From assembly GCA_016213775.1 (NCBI GenBank), contig JACQZR010000283.1, forward strand, positions 22,281 through 86,280: 64,000 nucleotides of DNA, read 5' to 3'. The notes under the pieces are model-generated. The model was given only the letters and a program-made list of their open reading frames with translations, was not told the DNA's origin and ran no database searches. Positions within the stretch are counted from its first letter, which is position 1. Each line of letters opens with the position of its first letter. This document shows positions 8,565 to 17,204 of this stretch, in pieces. This DNA is from Acidobacteriota bacterium. GTDB taxonomy: Bacteria > Acidobacteriota > Terriglobia > Bryobacterales > Bryobacteraceae. The position numbers and the translations under genes are program-made.

Positions 8565-11110
8565 GTCCCCGGCGCCACATCCGACGGGTGCAGATTGGCC
8601 TCATACGGCCGCGTGTCCTGTTTCTGCACAAACTGCGATTTCTCGCCCGTCAGCTCACTCACAATCGTATGAACTATCTGCTCGGGCTTGGACTTAGAGG
8701 GCGGAGGCGTCTTCCTATGATATTCCGTCTGCTTCTGGATATGCTGCAATGCCATCTGCAACTCCTCCGCGCCCGGCTTGCGGTTAAACGCCAGCCGGAA
8801 CGCCCGCTCCACCTGCGCCGGCAGAGCCCCGCCCTCCTTCTCCAGCCGGGCCGCCATCGCCAGCGCCATATCATGTACAAACTGCCCGTTGAACAGGGCG
8901 AATGCCTGCGTCGGAACAGTGGAAGCCTCCCGCCGCTCGCACGACAAGTCCAACGTGGGTCCATTAAAAACCTCCACCATCGGGTCAATCAGGCTCCGCT
9001 GCTGGAACGCATACACCGTCCGCCGGTTCCGCTGCCGCTTCAACGGCGAGGCTTGATACAGCGGTTGCAGCGACCCCATCGCGTGCCGCGGCTGCTTCAT
9101 CACATCGTCGTTGATCTGCGGATACACGCCCGGCCCGCCTGCCTCCGGACTCAACTCGCCCGCCACCGCCAGAATCGAATCTCGCAGTACTTCAGCCTCC
9201 ACCCTTCGCGGCGGATAGTACGACAGCAGCGCATTCTCGGGGTCCTTGGTCTTCAACCCGGCATCGGCCGGAGTGCTCGCCCGCTGATAAGCATCAGACA
9301 GCATCATCATCCGGTGCATCGCCTTCACGCTCCAGCCCTTTTCAATAAAGGTGGCCGCCAGGTAATCCAGCAGTTCCGGATGACTCGGCTTATGACCCAT
9401 CTTCCCGAAGTTACTCGTATCCGCCGCAATGCCCTTGCCGAAATGATACTGCCAGATCCGGTTCACCATGATCCGCGCCGTAAGTGGATTCCGCGGATCG
9501 GCAATCCAATCGGCGAGCGCCTTGCGCCGTCCCGCAACCGACTGCGGCAGCGCAGGCTCCGGCAGCCCGCTGTATCGCGTTACCGCCGATACGAACGACG
9601 GCGTTACCGCCTCCGCCGGCGACTGTATGTTTCCACCCGGCAGCACATGCACCACCGGCGGCTTGTACTGAGCCGCCTGCGGATACTTCACGTTCTGGCC
9701 GCCGTCTGTGTATCCGTCCAGTGGTCCGCTCGAAACCGAGAAAGCCCTCGCCTCATACCGGTCCTGCGACTCGCGATAAATCTGCTGGTGCTTCTGGTAC
9801 AGCTTGAACTGCTCAAATTCGTCCGGCCGGATGCCCTCTTTCTCGCGCAGCGCCGCTTGCAGCACGCCCTTCGGCAGTTCCTCCACCCGCGACACGCCAT
9901 GCTTGCGCATCACGTTCTCGCGCACGCGAATGTCAAAGGAGTCCATGCTCCTCTTGTTATCCTCCAGCACGGCCTTCATGTATGCCCGCTCGGCCGGAAT
10001 ATCCCGGACGTTCTCCGCCGCGAGAAACTCCACCGGGCGCCGCGCGAACTCCGTCGTCGCGAAGATAGCCTGCACTCCGTAATAATCCTTCGTCGGGATC
10101 GGATCGAACTTATGGTCGTGGCAGCGCGCGCAACCGAGCGTCAGTCCCAGGAACGTGACTCCCACCGAGTTAGTAACATCGTCCAGAAAGAGCTGCCGCG
10201 TCACCGCTTCCACGGACATAGCCGTGTGCTCCCATGGGCCTGCCCGCAGAAACCCCACCGCAATCAGGTTCTCCGGATTCCTTGGATCGATCTCATCGCC
10301 GGCAATCTGCTCACGAATGAACTGATCGTACGGCTTGTCGTTGTTAAACGCGCGAATTACATAGTCGCGGTACCGCCACGCATTCGGCCGCTCGAAGTCG
10401 TTCGAATACCCGCCTGTATCCGCATACCGCGCCACATCGAGCCAGTGCCGGCCCCAGCGCTCGCCATAGCGTGGCGACTCGAGCAGCCGGTCGATCAACC
10501 GCGCATAGGCATCCGGCGCCTTGTCGTTCACGAACGCCGCAGTCTCCTCAGGCGTTGGCGGCAGGCCCGTCAAATCAATGCTGGCGCGCCGCATCAGGGT
10601 CTCGCGATTGGCGATTCCCGCAGCCTTCAGACCTTTTTCCCGCAACCGCGCATTCAGGAATGCGTCAATCGGATTAGGGGCTCCCTGCGGCGGTATTGGG
10701 GGCTTCCGCAAGGGCCGGAATGCCCAAAGGTCCTCGGGCTTGTAGTCCCATGCCTTGCGCGAAGCGGCCGTCGTCCATGGAGCCCCCGCATTGATCCAAT
10801 CCTTCACCGCCGCGATCGTCGCCGCCGGCAGCCGCTTCGCCGGCCCGCCCGGTGGCATCTGCACATCCCCGATCCCGGCGATCGCCTTGTACAGCAGGCT
10901 CGCCTCCGCCTTGCCAGGCGTGATCGCCGGTCCGCGCATGCCGCCCTTCAGCAACCCTTCGCGCGTCCGCAAATCGAGGTTCGCCAGCACCTGTCCGGTC
11001 CCGTGGCACCCCTCGCAATCTTTCTTCAGCGCCGGCTGCACAACGTCCGTGAACAGGTGTTCCGGTTCCGCCGGCAACAACGTCATCATCATTGCGGCCA
11101 ACATCCACAT
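8501..11110 (-). CDS. DUF1549/DUF1553 protein with N-terminal planctomycete-type cytochrome c (PSCyt1)
   Basis: 869 aa. A short signal-like N-terminus is followed by the single haem motif CEGCH (near residue 36), then 'DLRTREGLLKGG' and 'MPPGGPAKRLP' of a PSCyt1 domain. Next come DUF1549 ('RRASIDLTGLPPTPEE', 'HWLDVARYADTGGY') and DUF1553 ('MVNRIWQYHFGKGI', 'SAVTRYSGLP'). The family is probably periplasmic; its reaction is unknown. It is paired with DUF1501 downstream. The stop at 8501 is the original C-terminus; a duplicated copy of that end lies at 8345-8389. A TACAAT hexamer ends 7 nt before the ATG, suggesting its own leaderless promoter inside the 15-nt gap after the VWA gene. Confidence 0.92.
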   Translation of the reverse strand: MWMLAAMMMTLLPAEPEHLFTDVVQPALKKDCEGCHGTGQVLANLDLRTREGLLKGGMRGPAITPGKAEASLLYKAIAGIGDVQMPPGGPAKRLPAATIAAVKDWINAGAPWTTAASRKAWDYKPEDLWAFRPLRKPPIPPQGAPNPIDAFLNARLREKGLKAAGIANRETLMRRASIDLTGLPPTPEETAAFVNDKAPDAYARLIDRLLESPRYGERWGRHWLDVARYADTGGYSNDFERPNAWRYRDYVIRAFNNDKPYDQFIREQIAGDEIDPRNPENLIAVGFLRAGPWEHTAMSVEAVTRQLFLDDVTNSVGVTFLGLTLGCARCHDHKFDPIPTKDYYGVQAIFATTEFARRPVEFLAAENVRDIPAERAYMKAVLEDNKRSMDSFDIRVRENVMRKHGVSRVEELPKGVLQAALREKEGIRPDEFEQFKLYQKHQQIYRESQDRYEARAFSVSSGPLDGYTDGGQNVKYPQAAQYKPPVVHVLPGGNIQSPAEAVTPSFVSAVTRYSGLPEPALPQSVAGRRKALADWIADPRNPLTARIMVNRIWQYHFGKGIAADTSNFGKMGHKPSHPELLDYLAATFIEKGWSVKAMHRMMMLSDAYQRASTPADAGLKTKDPENALLSYYPPRRVEAEVLRDSILAVAGELSPEAGGPGVYPQINDDVMKQPRHAMGSLQPLYQASPLKRQRNRRTVYAFQQRSLIDPMVEVFNGPTLDLSCERREASTVPTQAFALFNGQFVHDMALAMAARLEKEGGALPAQVERAFRLAFNRKPGAEELQMALQHIQKQTEYHRKTPPPSKSKPEQIVHTIVSELTGEKSQFVQKQDTRPYEANLHPSDVAPGTRALADFALVLLNANEFVYVY

Positions 11111-11117
11111 GGCCGTA

Positions 11118-11123
11118 ATTGTA
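11118..11123 (-). promoter_or_regulatory. -10-like hexamer of the DUF1553 gene
   Basis: TACAAT (minus strand) lies with exactly seven bases between it and the ATG at 11110. No Shine-Dalgarno fits, so a leaderless transcript is likely if this is the -10. Confidence 0.4.
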
Positions 11124-11125
11124 TA

Positions 11126-11923
11126 TCAGTCCAGCGCCAGAATCGACGCCTGCACCTTCTCCGGCCGCTTGATCTCTACCCGCAGCTTTTCCCCCAGCCC
11201 CAGGTTTCCCGTGATTGTCAGAGTATAGTGCGATCGCATCGCCGAGAAGATCAGCCCCGGCGGCGACTTCTCCCCGGATCTCTGCAGGTCCCTCAAATTG
11301 AACGATGCGCCCCCGGTCTGCCGTGCCAGCGTCTCGAACAGCCCGCGGCTGGCGCCCGTCGCCACCACCGGGAAAATCGACACGCCGTTCTTCCTCGCAA
11401 AGCGGATCACCTCGCGTTCGTGCACACGGCCGCCGGATTCCACGCCGGAGGTCACCAGCAGAATCACCCGCCGGAACGTCGCATGCTGAAAGCCGCCTTC
11501 CATCGCCGCGAACAACCCGTCCAGCACGCGGGGAGAGTTGCCCAGCTTCACCCTCGACAAGGCCGCGCCCAATGCCTGCCGGCTCGACGTAAAGTCCTGC
11601 AGCAGTTCGGCGGAGGAATCATAGGAGACGAGAGCCATCTGCTCTTTCTCCTTCAACTCACCAATCAGGGAGGATGCGATGGATTGCACCATGCCGCCCA
11701 CTAAGCTTGTATCCACCACCATCATCACGTCGATCGGCTTGGCGGCGAACTCGGCCGCTTCCACACGGCGCACCAGCTTGTCTTCAAAAATCGCGAAGTC
11801 CTCGGCCTTCAGGTTTTGCACCGGGCGGCCGCTCTTCTGCTCCACTACCGTCACCAGCACCTTGATCGCAGCCCGCGCGTTCCAGGCAAGAAGCAGCATC
11901 ATCATCACCAGCAGCCGGATCAT
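11126..11923 (-). CDS. Secreted VWA-domain protein (Acidobacteria-type)
   Basis: 265 aa with an N-terminal signal peptide (MIRLLVMMMLLLAWNARA). It then reads 'VLVTVVEQKSGRPVQNLKAEDFAIFEDK', the lead-in seen in VWFA-related acidobacterial proteins, followed by a VWA domain starting 'DVMMVVDTSLVGG'. The second MIDAS serine (DxSxS) is replaced by valine (DTSLV), so metal binding may be altered. The C-terminus 'YTLTITGNLGLGEKLRVEIKRPEKVQ' is the usual tail of the family. The ATG overlaps the stop of the efflux adaptor gene (ATGA), so both are probably coupled. Confidence 0.83.
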   Translation of the reverse strand: MIRLLVMMMLLLAWNARAAIKVLVTVVEQKSGRPVQNLKAEDFAIFEDKLVRRVEAAEFAAKPIDVMMVVDTSLVGGMVQSIASSLIGELKEKEQMALVSYDSSAELLQDFTSSRQALGAALSRVKLGNSPRVLDGLFAAMEGGFQHATFRRVILLVTSGVESGGRVHEREVIRFARKNGVSIFPVVATGASRGLFETLARQTGGASFNLRDLQRSGEKSPPGLIFSAMRSHYTLTITGNLGLGEKLRVEIKRPEKVQASILALD

Positions 11924-13215
11924 TCTGCCGCCTTTCGCTCCGCCACCGCTCCATCGCTGTTCGACTTGCTCTCGCGGCCCGTAGGCAGAGGCTTCCCGTC
12001 ACGCGTCGTATCGTCCGTGCCCGTCACCGTCACTTTAACGCCCGTGTCCAGGCGGGCCAGCGACGTCGTGGCAACGTCCTCGCCTTCCTTCAGGCCTTCT
12101 ATTATCTCGACCTCGGTTTCAAAGCGATCGCCGAGCTTCACCTCGCGTGCCTCGACGATTCCGCCATGCACCACGTACGCTTTGTTGGAACCCAGCACAT
12201 AGTTGAGTGCCCTCGCCGGCACCACCATGATCCGCTCCGACTTGTCCGTCGGCAAGGTTGCTCGTGCATAGGACCCTGGTTTCAGCTCGCCTTTGGGGTT
12301 CGAGATCAGCGCCTCCACCACGAAAGTGCGCTTGGTCTGATCGACGGTTGGCGCAATACGCCACACCTTTCCAGTGAACTTGCGATCCAGAAAGGCTTCG
12401 AGTCCGACTTGCATCATCTGGCCGTTGCGAATCCACGGAGCCATGCGCTCGGGGACCTCCAGCCGAAGCCGGATCGGGTCGATCTTCACCAGCGTCATCA
12501 GCGGCGCGTTCGGCCGCACGTATAGCCCGACCGCCACCTGCCGCTCCTTCACATGGGCCGCAAACGGCGCTCGCACACTCGTATCGCGCAGCTTCTTCCG
12601 CTGCAAGTCGACCTGTGCCTTTGACCTCTCCACTTCCTGGATCAAGTTCCGGGTCTGGTTGACGGTTGTATCGTAGGCGGCCTGCGCCGCCTGGAATCGT
12701 GCGCTCACCTGATCCAGATCCGACCGCGCACCGATGCCCTGCTCCACAAGCTGGCGCGTGCGGGCGAAGCGTTGCCGCGCTTCCAGCAGATCCGCGGCCG
12801 AGCGGCGGACATCCGGAGTCTGCTTTACGTCGGCGACACGGTCCTTCTCGTCCTTGAGGCCGAGCCGCTCGAGCGACATGCGCAGTTGGGCCTCATTTTG
12901 GGCGAGTACGTAGCGCTGCTCCTCGTCCGAGACATGCACCAGCACTTGGCCCTGCGTGACGGAATCGCCGAGGTCCACATTCACCTGATCGACCTTGCCC
13001 TCGATTTCCGCGCTGACAAGAACCTCGTCGTATGGGTAAAGTGTGCCGACGGATTCGACGATTCGCTGTATGTGTCTGGCGCGAACCGTGGAGGTGCGAA
13101 CGGAAATCGGCGAGTGGTCCGCCTTAGCGGCGGGCGGAGCGGGCTTCTTGCAAGAGGTGGCGAAGAAAGGGAGAAAGGCGAGAAGTAGGCAGGTGTACGC
13201 GGTTTGTGGCATCAC
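11920..13215 (-). CDS. Efflux RND-type periplasmic adaptor (HlyD/MFP family) lipoprotein
   Basis: 431 aa with a lipobox-like N-terminus, 'FLPFFATSCKKP'. The order is a barrel-sandwich half ('SVGTLYPYDEVLVSAEIEGKVDQVNVDLGDSVTQGQVLVHV'), a long helical hairpin (about residues 90-195) and the second half ('DTSVRAPFAAHVKERQVAVGLYV'), then beta-barrel and membrane-proximal domains ending 'VEIIEGLKEGEDVA'. This is complete for an RND or MacA-like adaptor that bridges an inner-membrane pump to TolC. No pump or TolC gene is adjacent; instead it overlaps a VWA gene. A GTG at 13215 is preferred because AAGGA lies 8 nt upstream; the ATG at 13212 is the alternative. Confidence 0.9.
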   Translation of the reverse strand: MMPQTAYTCLLLAFLPFFATSCKKPAPPAAKADHSPISVRTSTVRARHIQRIVESVGTLYPYDEVLVSAEIEGKVDQVNVDLGDSVTQGQVLVHVSDEEQRYVLAQNEAQLRMSLERLGLKDEKDRVADVKQTPDVRRSAADLLEARQRFARTRQLVEQGIGARSDLDQVSARFQAAQAAYDTTVNQTRNLIQEVERSKAQVDLQRKKLRDTSVRAPFAAHVKERQVAVGLYVRPNAPLMTLVKIDPIRLRLEVPERMAPWIRNGQMMQVGLEAFLDRKFTGKVWRIAPTVDQTKRTFVVEALISNPKGELKPGSYARATLPTDKSERIMVVPARALNYVLGSNKAYVVHGGIVEAREVKLGDRFETEVEIIEGLKEGEDVATTSLARLDTGVKVTVTGTDDTTRDGKPLPTGRESKSNSDGAVAERKAAE

Positions 13216-13264
13216 TAGACCGTTCCTTCAGATTGTACTGAATTTCATCGAAGTGACGAGCGAA

Positions 13265-13270
13265 TATAAT
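13265..13270 (+). promoter_or_regulatory. TATAAT -10 box for the leader ORF / HD-GYP gene
   Basis: A perfect TATAAT is followed by six bases and then the ATG at 13277. The -35 region (about 13243, tttcat) is poor. The position fits transcription starting at or next to the A of that ATG. Confidence 0.5.
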
Positions 13271-13276
13271 CCCTGC

Positions 13277-13372
13277 ATGCAACCTGCCGATGAGATAGAT
13301 ATAGGGAAATTTCTGCGTGGAGACTTCCACCGCGTCTCGATGGATTGGCTGACTCCCCGCATCAGAAGATGA
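13277..13372 (+). CDS. Small leader ORF (31 aa), coupled to the HD-GYP gene
   Basis: The ATG at 13277 opens a 31-codon frame beginning MQPADEIDIGKFLRGD and ending TPRIRR. Its TGA overlaps the ATG at 13369 of the next gene (ATGA). Together with the TATAAT six bases before its start, this is the layout of a leaderless short ORF that delivers ribosomes to the downstream gene. It resembles no known family. It could be a chance frame; the combination of -10 spacing and stop/start overlap is the only support. Confidence 0.4.
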   Translation: MQPADEIDIGKFLRGDFHRVSMDWLTPRIRR

Positions 13373-15795
13373 ACCGAAACGTACGCTGGTACTCATTAGT
13401 TACGATCTCAGCCGCAGGCACCGTCCTCGCCCTGAACGCGTCCAAGTTCACAATGGCGAACGTGTGGCTTGTGGCAGCGGCGGCCTGTTTTGGCGCGCTT
13501 GCCGCCTCCATGCGCACGCGGCTTTTCCAAATCGTCGGCCCTCTCGCCATCAACTTCCTTGTGCTGCTCGCCGGACTCCTCTTCCTCCCTCCAGGTGAGA
13601 CCATCGTTATGGTGGGCGTTGCCGGCGCCATCACTTACACCCGCTATCAGATGCTCTTTAGAACCCCCGGCTCTATGGATTGGTGGAAGACCGCCTTCGA
13701 TGCCGCCTGTACTCTGATCGCCGCAGCCGCCGGTTTGCAGGCCAACAAGCATTACTCCTGGACCGGGGAGCAGACCGATCTTCCGACTCGCCTCGTGCTC
13801 GCCACGCTCTCTTTCTATGTCATCAACCGCCTGCTGGACGGCATGCGAACCGTCCTCGGCCGCGGCGGCTGGACCCGCAAGGAATTCCAGGACAGCTTCT
13901 GGGAACTTCCCTACTACCCGGTGGCGGCCATCGTCGCCAGTTCGCTCTACACCCTGAAAGGCTCCTTCGGCTGGCAACCCTTGCTGCCCCTGGTGCCGCT
14001 CGTCTTCCTCATCTACCGTCACTGGAGGCTGCACCTGCTGCGCTTGGAAGCCGAAACACGGCATACCCGCGAGATTGACAGCCTCCAGATGCGCTCCATT
14101 GAAGCGCTCGCCATGGCGATTGAAGCCAAGGACCAGAACTCGCATGATCAACTGGATCAGATCCAGGTGGTGGCCACCGCCTTGGGTGAGGCGATGCACC
14201 TTGATAAACAGGAACTGAGCGCCCTCCGGGCAGCCAGTCTTCTCCACGATGTCGGCAAACTGGCCGTTCCCGAGCACATCATTTCCAAGCCCGGCAAGCT
14301 CACTCGCGAAGAGTTCGAGAAGATGAAGACGCACCCATTAGTGGGTGCCCAGATCTTGGAAAGGGTGAAATTCCCCTATCCCGTGGTCCCGATCGTAAAG
14401 CACCATCATGAGAAGTACAACGGCGGCGGCTACCCCGATGGCATCAGCGGCACACAAATTCCCATCGGCGCCCGGATATTGGCTGTTGCCGATGCCTTCG
14501 TATCACTGACCTCGGACCGCCCCCACCGTCCGGGCATTACCCCGGATCAGGCGATGGCGCGTATCTCCCTGGAATCGGGGATCTCCTTCGATCCGACGGT
14601 CGTCGATTGTCTCAAGCAGTCGTATCTTCATCTCGACCGGCTGGCCAAGGAACGGCGTTCGGGCCGGGTGAAACTGACAACGGACTGGCCCGTCGACTCC
14701 AATGTGGCGAGGCAAGGCGCGCCCGAGCCCGCCAAGCCCGACCCGCCCTCCAGCGCCAGCTTTGTGGCCTCGATTGCAGCCGCGCGGCAGGAGGCACAAA
14801 TCCTCTTTGAGCTGGCGCAGGAGTTGGGCAATTCGTTGAGTCTCGATGAAACTCTCAGCGTGTTCGCGGTCCATCTGCAACGGACCGTGCCCTTTGACAC
14901 GGCGGCCATCTTCGTGCGGCGCGACTCTATCCTCCGGCCCGAGTATGTCAGCGGCGAGAATCTGCGAGCGTTCTCGGCTCTCGAGATCCCCGTCGGCCAC
15001 GGCATCTCCGGATGGGCCGCGGAGAACCGCAAGCCGGTGCTCAACGGCAATCCGCTGATGGAGCCCGGTTATGTCGAAGACCTGACGCGAATGCGCGCGA
15101 TGCGCTCGGCGCTGGCCTTACCCCTGGAAGGCGGAAACGGCGTGGTGGGTGTGTTGTCCTTGTACGCGATGGAGAAGGACGCCTTCACGCGCGATCATCT
15201 GCGCGTGCTGCAAGCCATCTCCACCAAGGTCGCCATGTCGATTGAAAACGCCTTGAAGTACCGTCAGGCCGAGAGTTCGGCGGCAACGGATTACCTCACC
15301 GGCCTGTACAACGCGCGTTCCTTATTCCTCCACCTGGATGGCGAACTGGCACGCTGCCGCCGTCTGGATTCTCCGCTGGCCATCCTCGTTAGCGACCTCG
15401 ACGGATTTAAGGGCGTGAACGACCGCTTTGGTCACCTCGAAGGCAACAAGTTGCTGCAACGCGTGGCCTCCAAACTGAAGGAAAGTTGCCGCGAGTACGA
15501 TTGCGTGGCCCGCATGGGAGGCGATGAGTTCGTTGTTGTCCTCCCGGGCCTCTCCAGAGACATGGTGAAGGCGCTCGTGCCGCGTCTGCGCGACAAGGTG
15601 AGAGAAGCCGGCCGTGAGGTTTTGAACGAAGACGTCATCGGATTCAGTGTGGGGGAGGCCTATTTCCCGGCCGATGGCACTGATGCCGAACAGTTGCTGG
15701 CCGAGGCCGACAAACGGATGTACGCCTTCAAGTCGCGCACAAAGATGCTGAAGGAGCAGCAGCGCGGCTACGCCTTCGACGATGTAGCTCTATAG
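13369..15795 (+). CDS. Membrane HD-GYP / GAF / GGDEF cyclic-di-GMP protein
   Basis: 808 aa. Residues 1-220 carry six or more hydrophobic helices. An HD-GYP phosphodiesterase domain follows, with HDVGK at 293-297, 'HHEKYNGGGYPDG' with GYP at 354-356, and 'RILAVADAF'. Then come a GAF domain (about 470-640) and a GGDEF domain with an intact GGDEF at 717-721. The protein thus has both a c-di-GMP-degrading and a c-di-GMP-making domain, with membrane and GAF sensory parts. No RxxD inhibitory site was recognised with confidence. A TTG at 13345 is possible, but the ATG at 13369 overlaps the stop of the small leader ORF and starts a clean membrane helix. Confidence 0.93.
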   Translation: MNRNVRWYSLVTISAAGTVLALNASKFTMANVWLVAAAACFGALAASMRTRLFQIVGPLAINFLVLLAGLLFLPPGETIVMVGVAGAITYTRYQMLFRTPGSMDWWKTAFDAACTLIAAAAGLQANKHYSWTGEQTDLPTRLVLATLSFYVINRLLDGMRTVLGRGGWTRKEFQDSFWELPYYPVAAIVASSLYTLKGSFGWQPLLPLVPLVFLIYRHWRLHLLRLEAETRHTREIDSLQMRSIEALAMAIEAKDQNSHDQLDQIQVVATALGEAMHLDKQELSALRAASLLHDVGKLAVPEHIISKPGKLTREEFEKMKTHPLVGAQILERVKFPYPVVPIVKHHHEKYNGGGYPDGISGTQIPIGARILAVADAFVSLTSDRPHRPGITPDQAMARISLESGISFDPTVVDCLKQSYLHLDRLAKERRSGRVKLTTDWPVDSNVARQGAPEPAKPDPPSSASFVASIAAARQEAQILFELAQELGNSLSLDETLSVFAVHLQRTVPFDTAAIFVRRDSILRPEYVSGENLRAFSALEIPVGHGISGWAAENRKPVLNGNPLMEPGYVEDLTRMRAMRSALALPLEGGNGVVGVLSLYAMEKDAFTRDHLRVLQAISTKVAMSIENALKYRQAESSAATDYLTGLYNARSLFLHLDGELARCRRLDSPLAILVSDLDGFKGVNDRFGHLEGNKLLQRVASKLKESCREYDCVARMGGDEFVVVLPGLSRDMVKALVPRLRDKVREAGREVLNEDVIGFSVGEAYFPADGTDAEQLLAEADKRMYAFKSRTKMLKEQQRGYAFDDVAL

Positions 15796-15907
15796 CGAAA
15801 TAGCGCCTCGATGACCCTTCCGGCCGGGCACTGCGCCATCGCCCGCCACGAGGGTATCACTGCTTCCTGAGGCCGTAGCGGTAGTCGTCGTAGCCCTCGC
15901 AACGGGT

Positions 15908-15926
15908 CGCCTGTCACTAACAGGCG
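15908..15926. terminator. Hairpin between convergent genes
   Basis: CGCCTGT-CACTA-ACAGGCG forms a perfect 7-bp stem with a 5-nt loop between the ends of the HD-GYP gene and the Gfo/Idh gene. There is no T-run on either side, so it is only a candidate terminator. The rest of 15796-15962 holds nothing recognised. Confidence 0.35.
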
Positions 15927-15962
15927 CAACGCCCTATTGGTCAGCGTAGCATCGAGCCGTGG

Positions 15963-17204
15963 TCAGCCCATGCGCGGGAGCTCGAAGCCTTTGCGGCGCG
16001 GGCGGGCGAGCAGTTTGTTGGCTTCGGGGTCGTTCTTGAAGCGCTCGGCGGCGGGGTCCCATTCCAGCGTGCGGCCGAGGTCGCGGGCGAAGTTCACCAG
16101 ATGACAGACGGTGTTGGAGCGATGGCCGATCTCCACGTCGGCATTGGGCTTCTTGCGCGACTTGATGCAATCGAAGAAGTTCTGGACGTGCCAGCGGTCT
16201 TCGCCGGGGCCTTCCTTGATCACCGCGGGGGAGTTCTTCTTGAACTGTTCGTTGTCGGCGATGAAGTCGCCGCGGATGATCTGCAGCTTCCCCTTGCTGC
16301 CGACGAAAATTGCGCCGAGCTGCTGGTGGTCCTTGATGATCTCCTGTTCGAGGCAGACACGCGCGCCGTTGGCGTATACCAGCGTGACCTTGCCCTTTTG
16401 GCCGAGGGCGGGTTCTTCGGGGATCACTTTGACGGGGCCGGTCAGCGACGTCCCAAGCGCGGCATTCACCTGATCGAGCGAGTGCGTGCCCCAGCCGGAA
16501 ACGCCCCAGCTCAGGCCGCCGGCATCGTAGTCCCACCAGCGCGCCCAGCCGCGATGGAGTTGAGAATGATAGGGGCGCAGCTCGGTCTGATTGCACCACT
16601 GATTCCAATCGAGGCCTTCCGGCATGGGTTCGGCAGCGCGAGGAGTCCAACGCTCCGGGGCAAGAAAGTTACAGACGATCACCTTCTCGATCTTCCCGAT
16701 CTTGCCGGATTCGACGAGCTTGCTGGCGTACATATTGATCGGCATCGAGCGCTGCTGTGTGCCGGTCTGCAGGACACGCTTGTGATAGCGGACCGCGCGA
16801 ACCAGTGTACGGCCTTCCTCGACTGTGAGTGTGAGCGGCTTTTCGCCATAGACATCAAAACCCGCTTCGAGCGCATGGAGCATGATGAGCACGCGGGCAT
16901 GCGTGGGAGTTTCGACGAAGACGGCGTCGAGCTTCTCTTTGTCAAGCATCTCGCGGTAATCGGGGTAGAGTTTCCAGGTGTCGCCTTCGGGACGGAGTTT
17001 GACTGCGTTTTGCAGACGCTGTTTCCAGCAGTCGGCGATGGCGCGGATGCGCACCTGCGAGTAGTAATCGTTCTTGAGCAGGTAGCTGGCGCGCGGGCCG
17101 ACACCGATGAAGCCGATATCGGGACGGTCGTTGGCGCCGAGTACCGTGGACGGGGCGACGTAAGGGAATGCCGCGGCGGACCTCAGAAGGGTGCGTCTGT
17201 TCAT
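15963..17204 (-). CDS. Gfo/Idh/MocA family oxidoreductase, Tat-exported
   Basis: 413 aa. The start at 17204 has AGGAG 6-8 nt upstream and gives MNRRTLLRSAAAFPYV, a twin-arginine signal. A Rossmann start 'DIGFIGVGPRASYLL', 'DAVFVETPTHAR' and 'VYGEKPLTLTVEEGRTLV' (EKP motif) follow, and the C-terminal substrate domain ends with 'DRWHVQNFFDCIKSRKKPNADVE'. Such periplasmic oxidoreductases act on sugars or sugar derivatives using tightly bound NAD(P); the substrate here is unknown. Its ATG overlaps the stop of the DUF1080 gene (ATGA), so they form an operon, probably for modified-sugar degradation. Confidence 0.92.
   Translation of the reverse strand: MNRRTLLRSAAAFPYVAPSTVLGANDRPDIGFIGVGPRASYLLKNDYYSQVRIRAIADCWKQRLQNAVKLRPEGDTWKLYPDYREMLDKEKLDAVFVETPTHARVLIMLHALEAGFDVYGEKPLTLTVEEGRTLVRAVRYHKRVLQTGTQQRSMPINMYASKLVESGKIGKIEKVIVCNFLAPERWTPRAAEPMPEGLDWNQWCNQTELRPYHSQLHRGWARWWDYDAGGLSWGVSGWGTHSLDQVNAALGTSLTGPVKVIPEEPALGQKGKVTLVYANGARVCLEQEIIKDHQQLGAIFVGSKGKLQIIRGDFIADNEQFKKNSPAVIKEGPGEDRWHVQNFFDCIKSRKKPNADVEIGHRSNTVCHLVNFARDLGRTLEWDPAAERFKNDPEANKLLARPRRKGFELPRMG

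Noticed and set aside
8588..11704. 1038-codon plus-strand open frame opposite DUF1553 and the VWA gene
   Set aside because: An Arg/His/Leu-rich shadow without domains; it crosses three real minus-strand genes.
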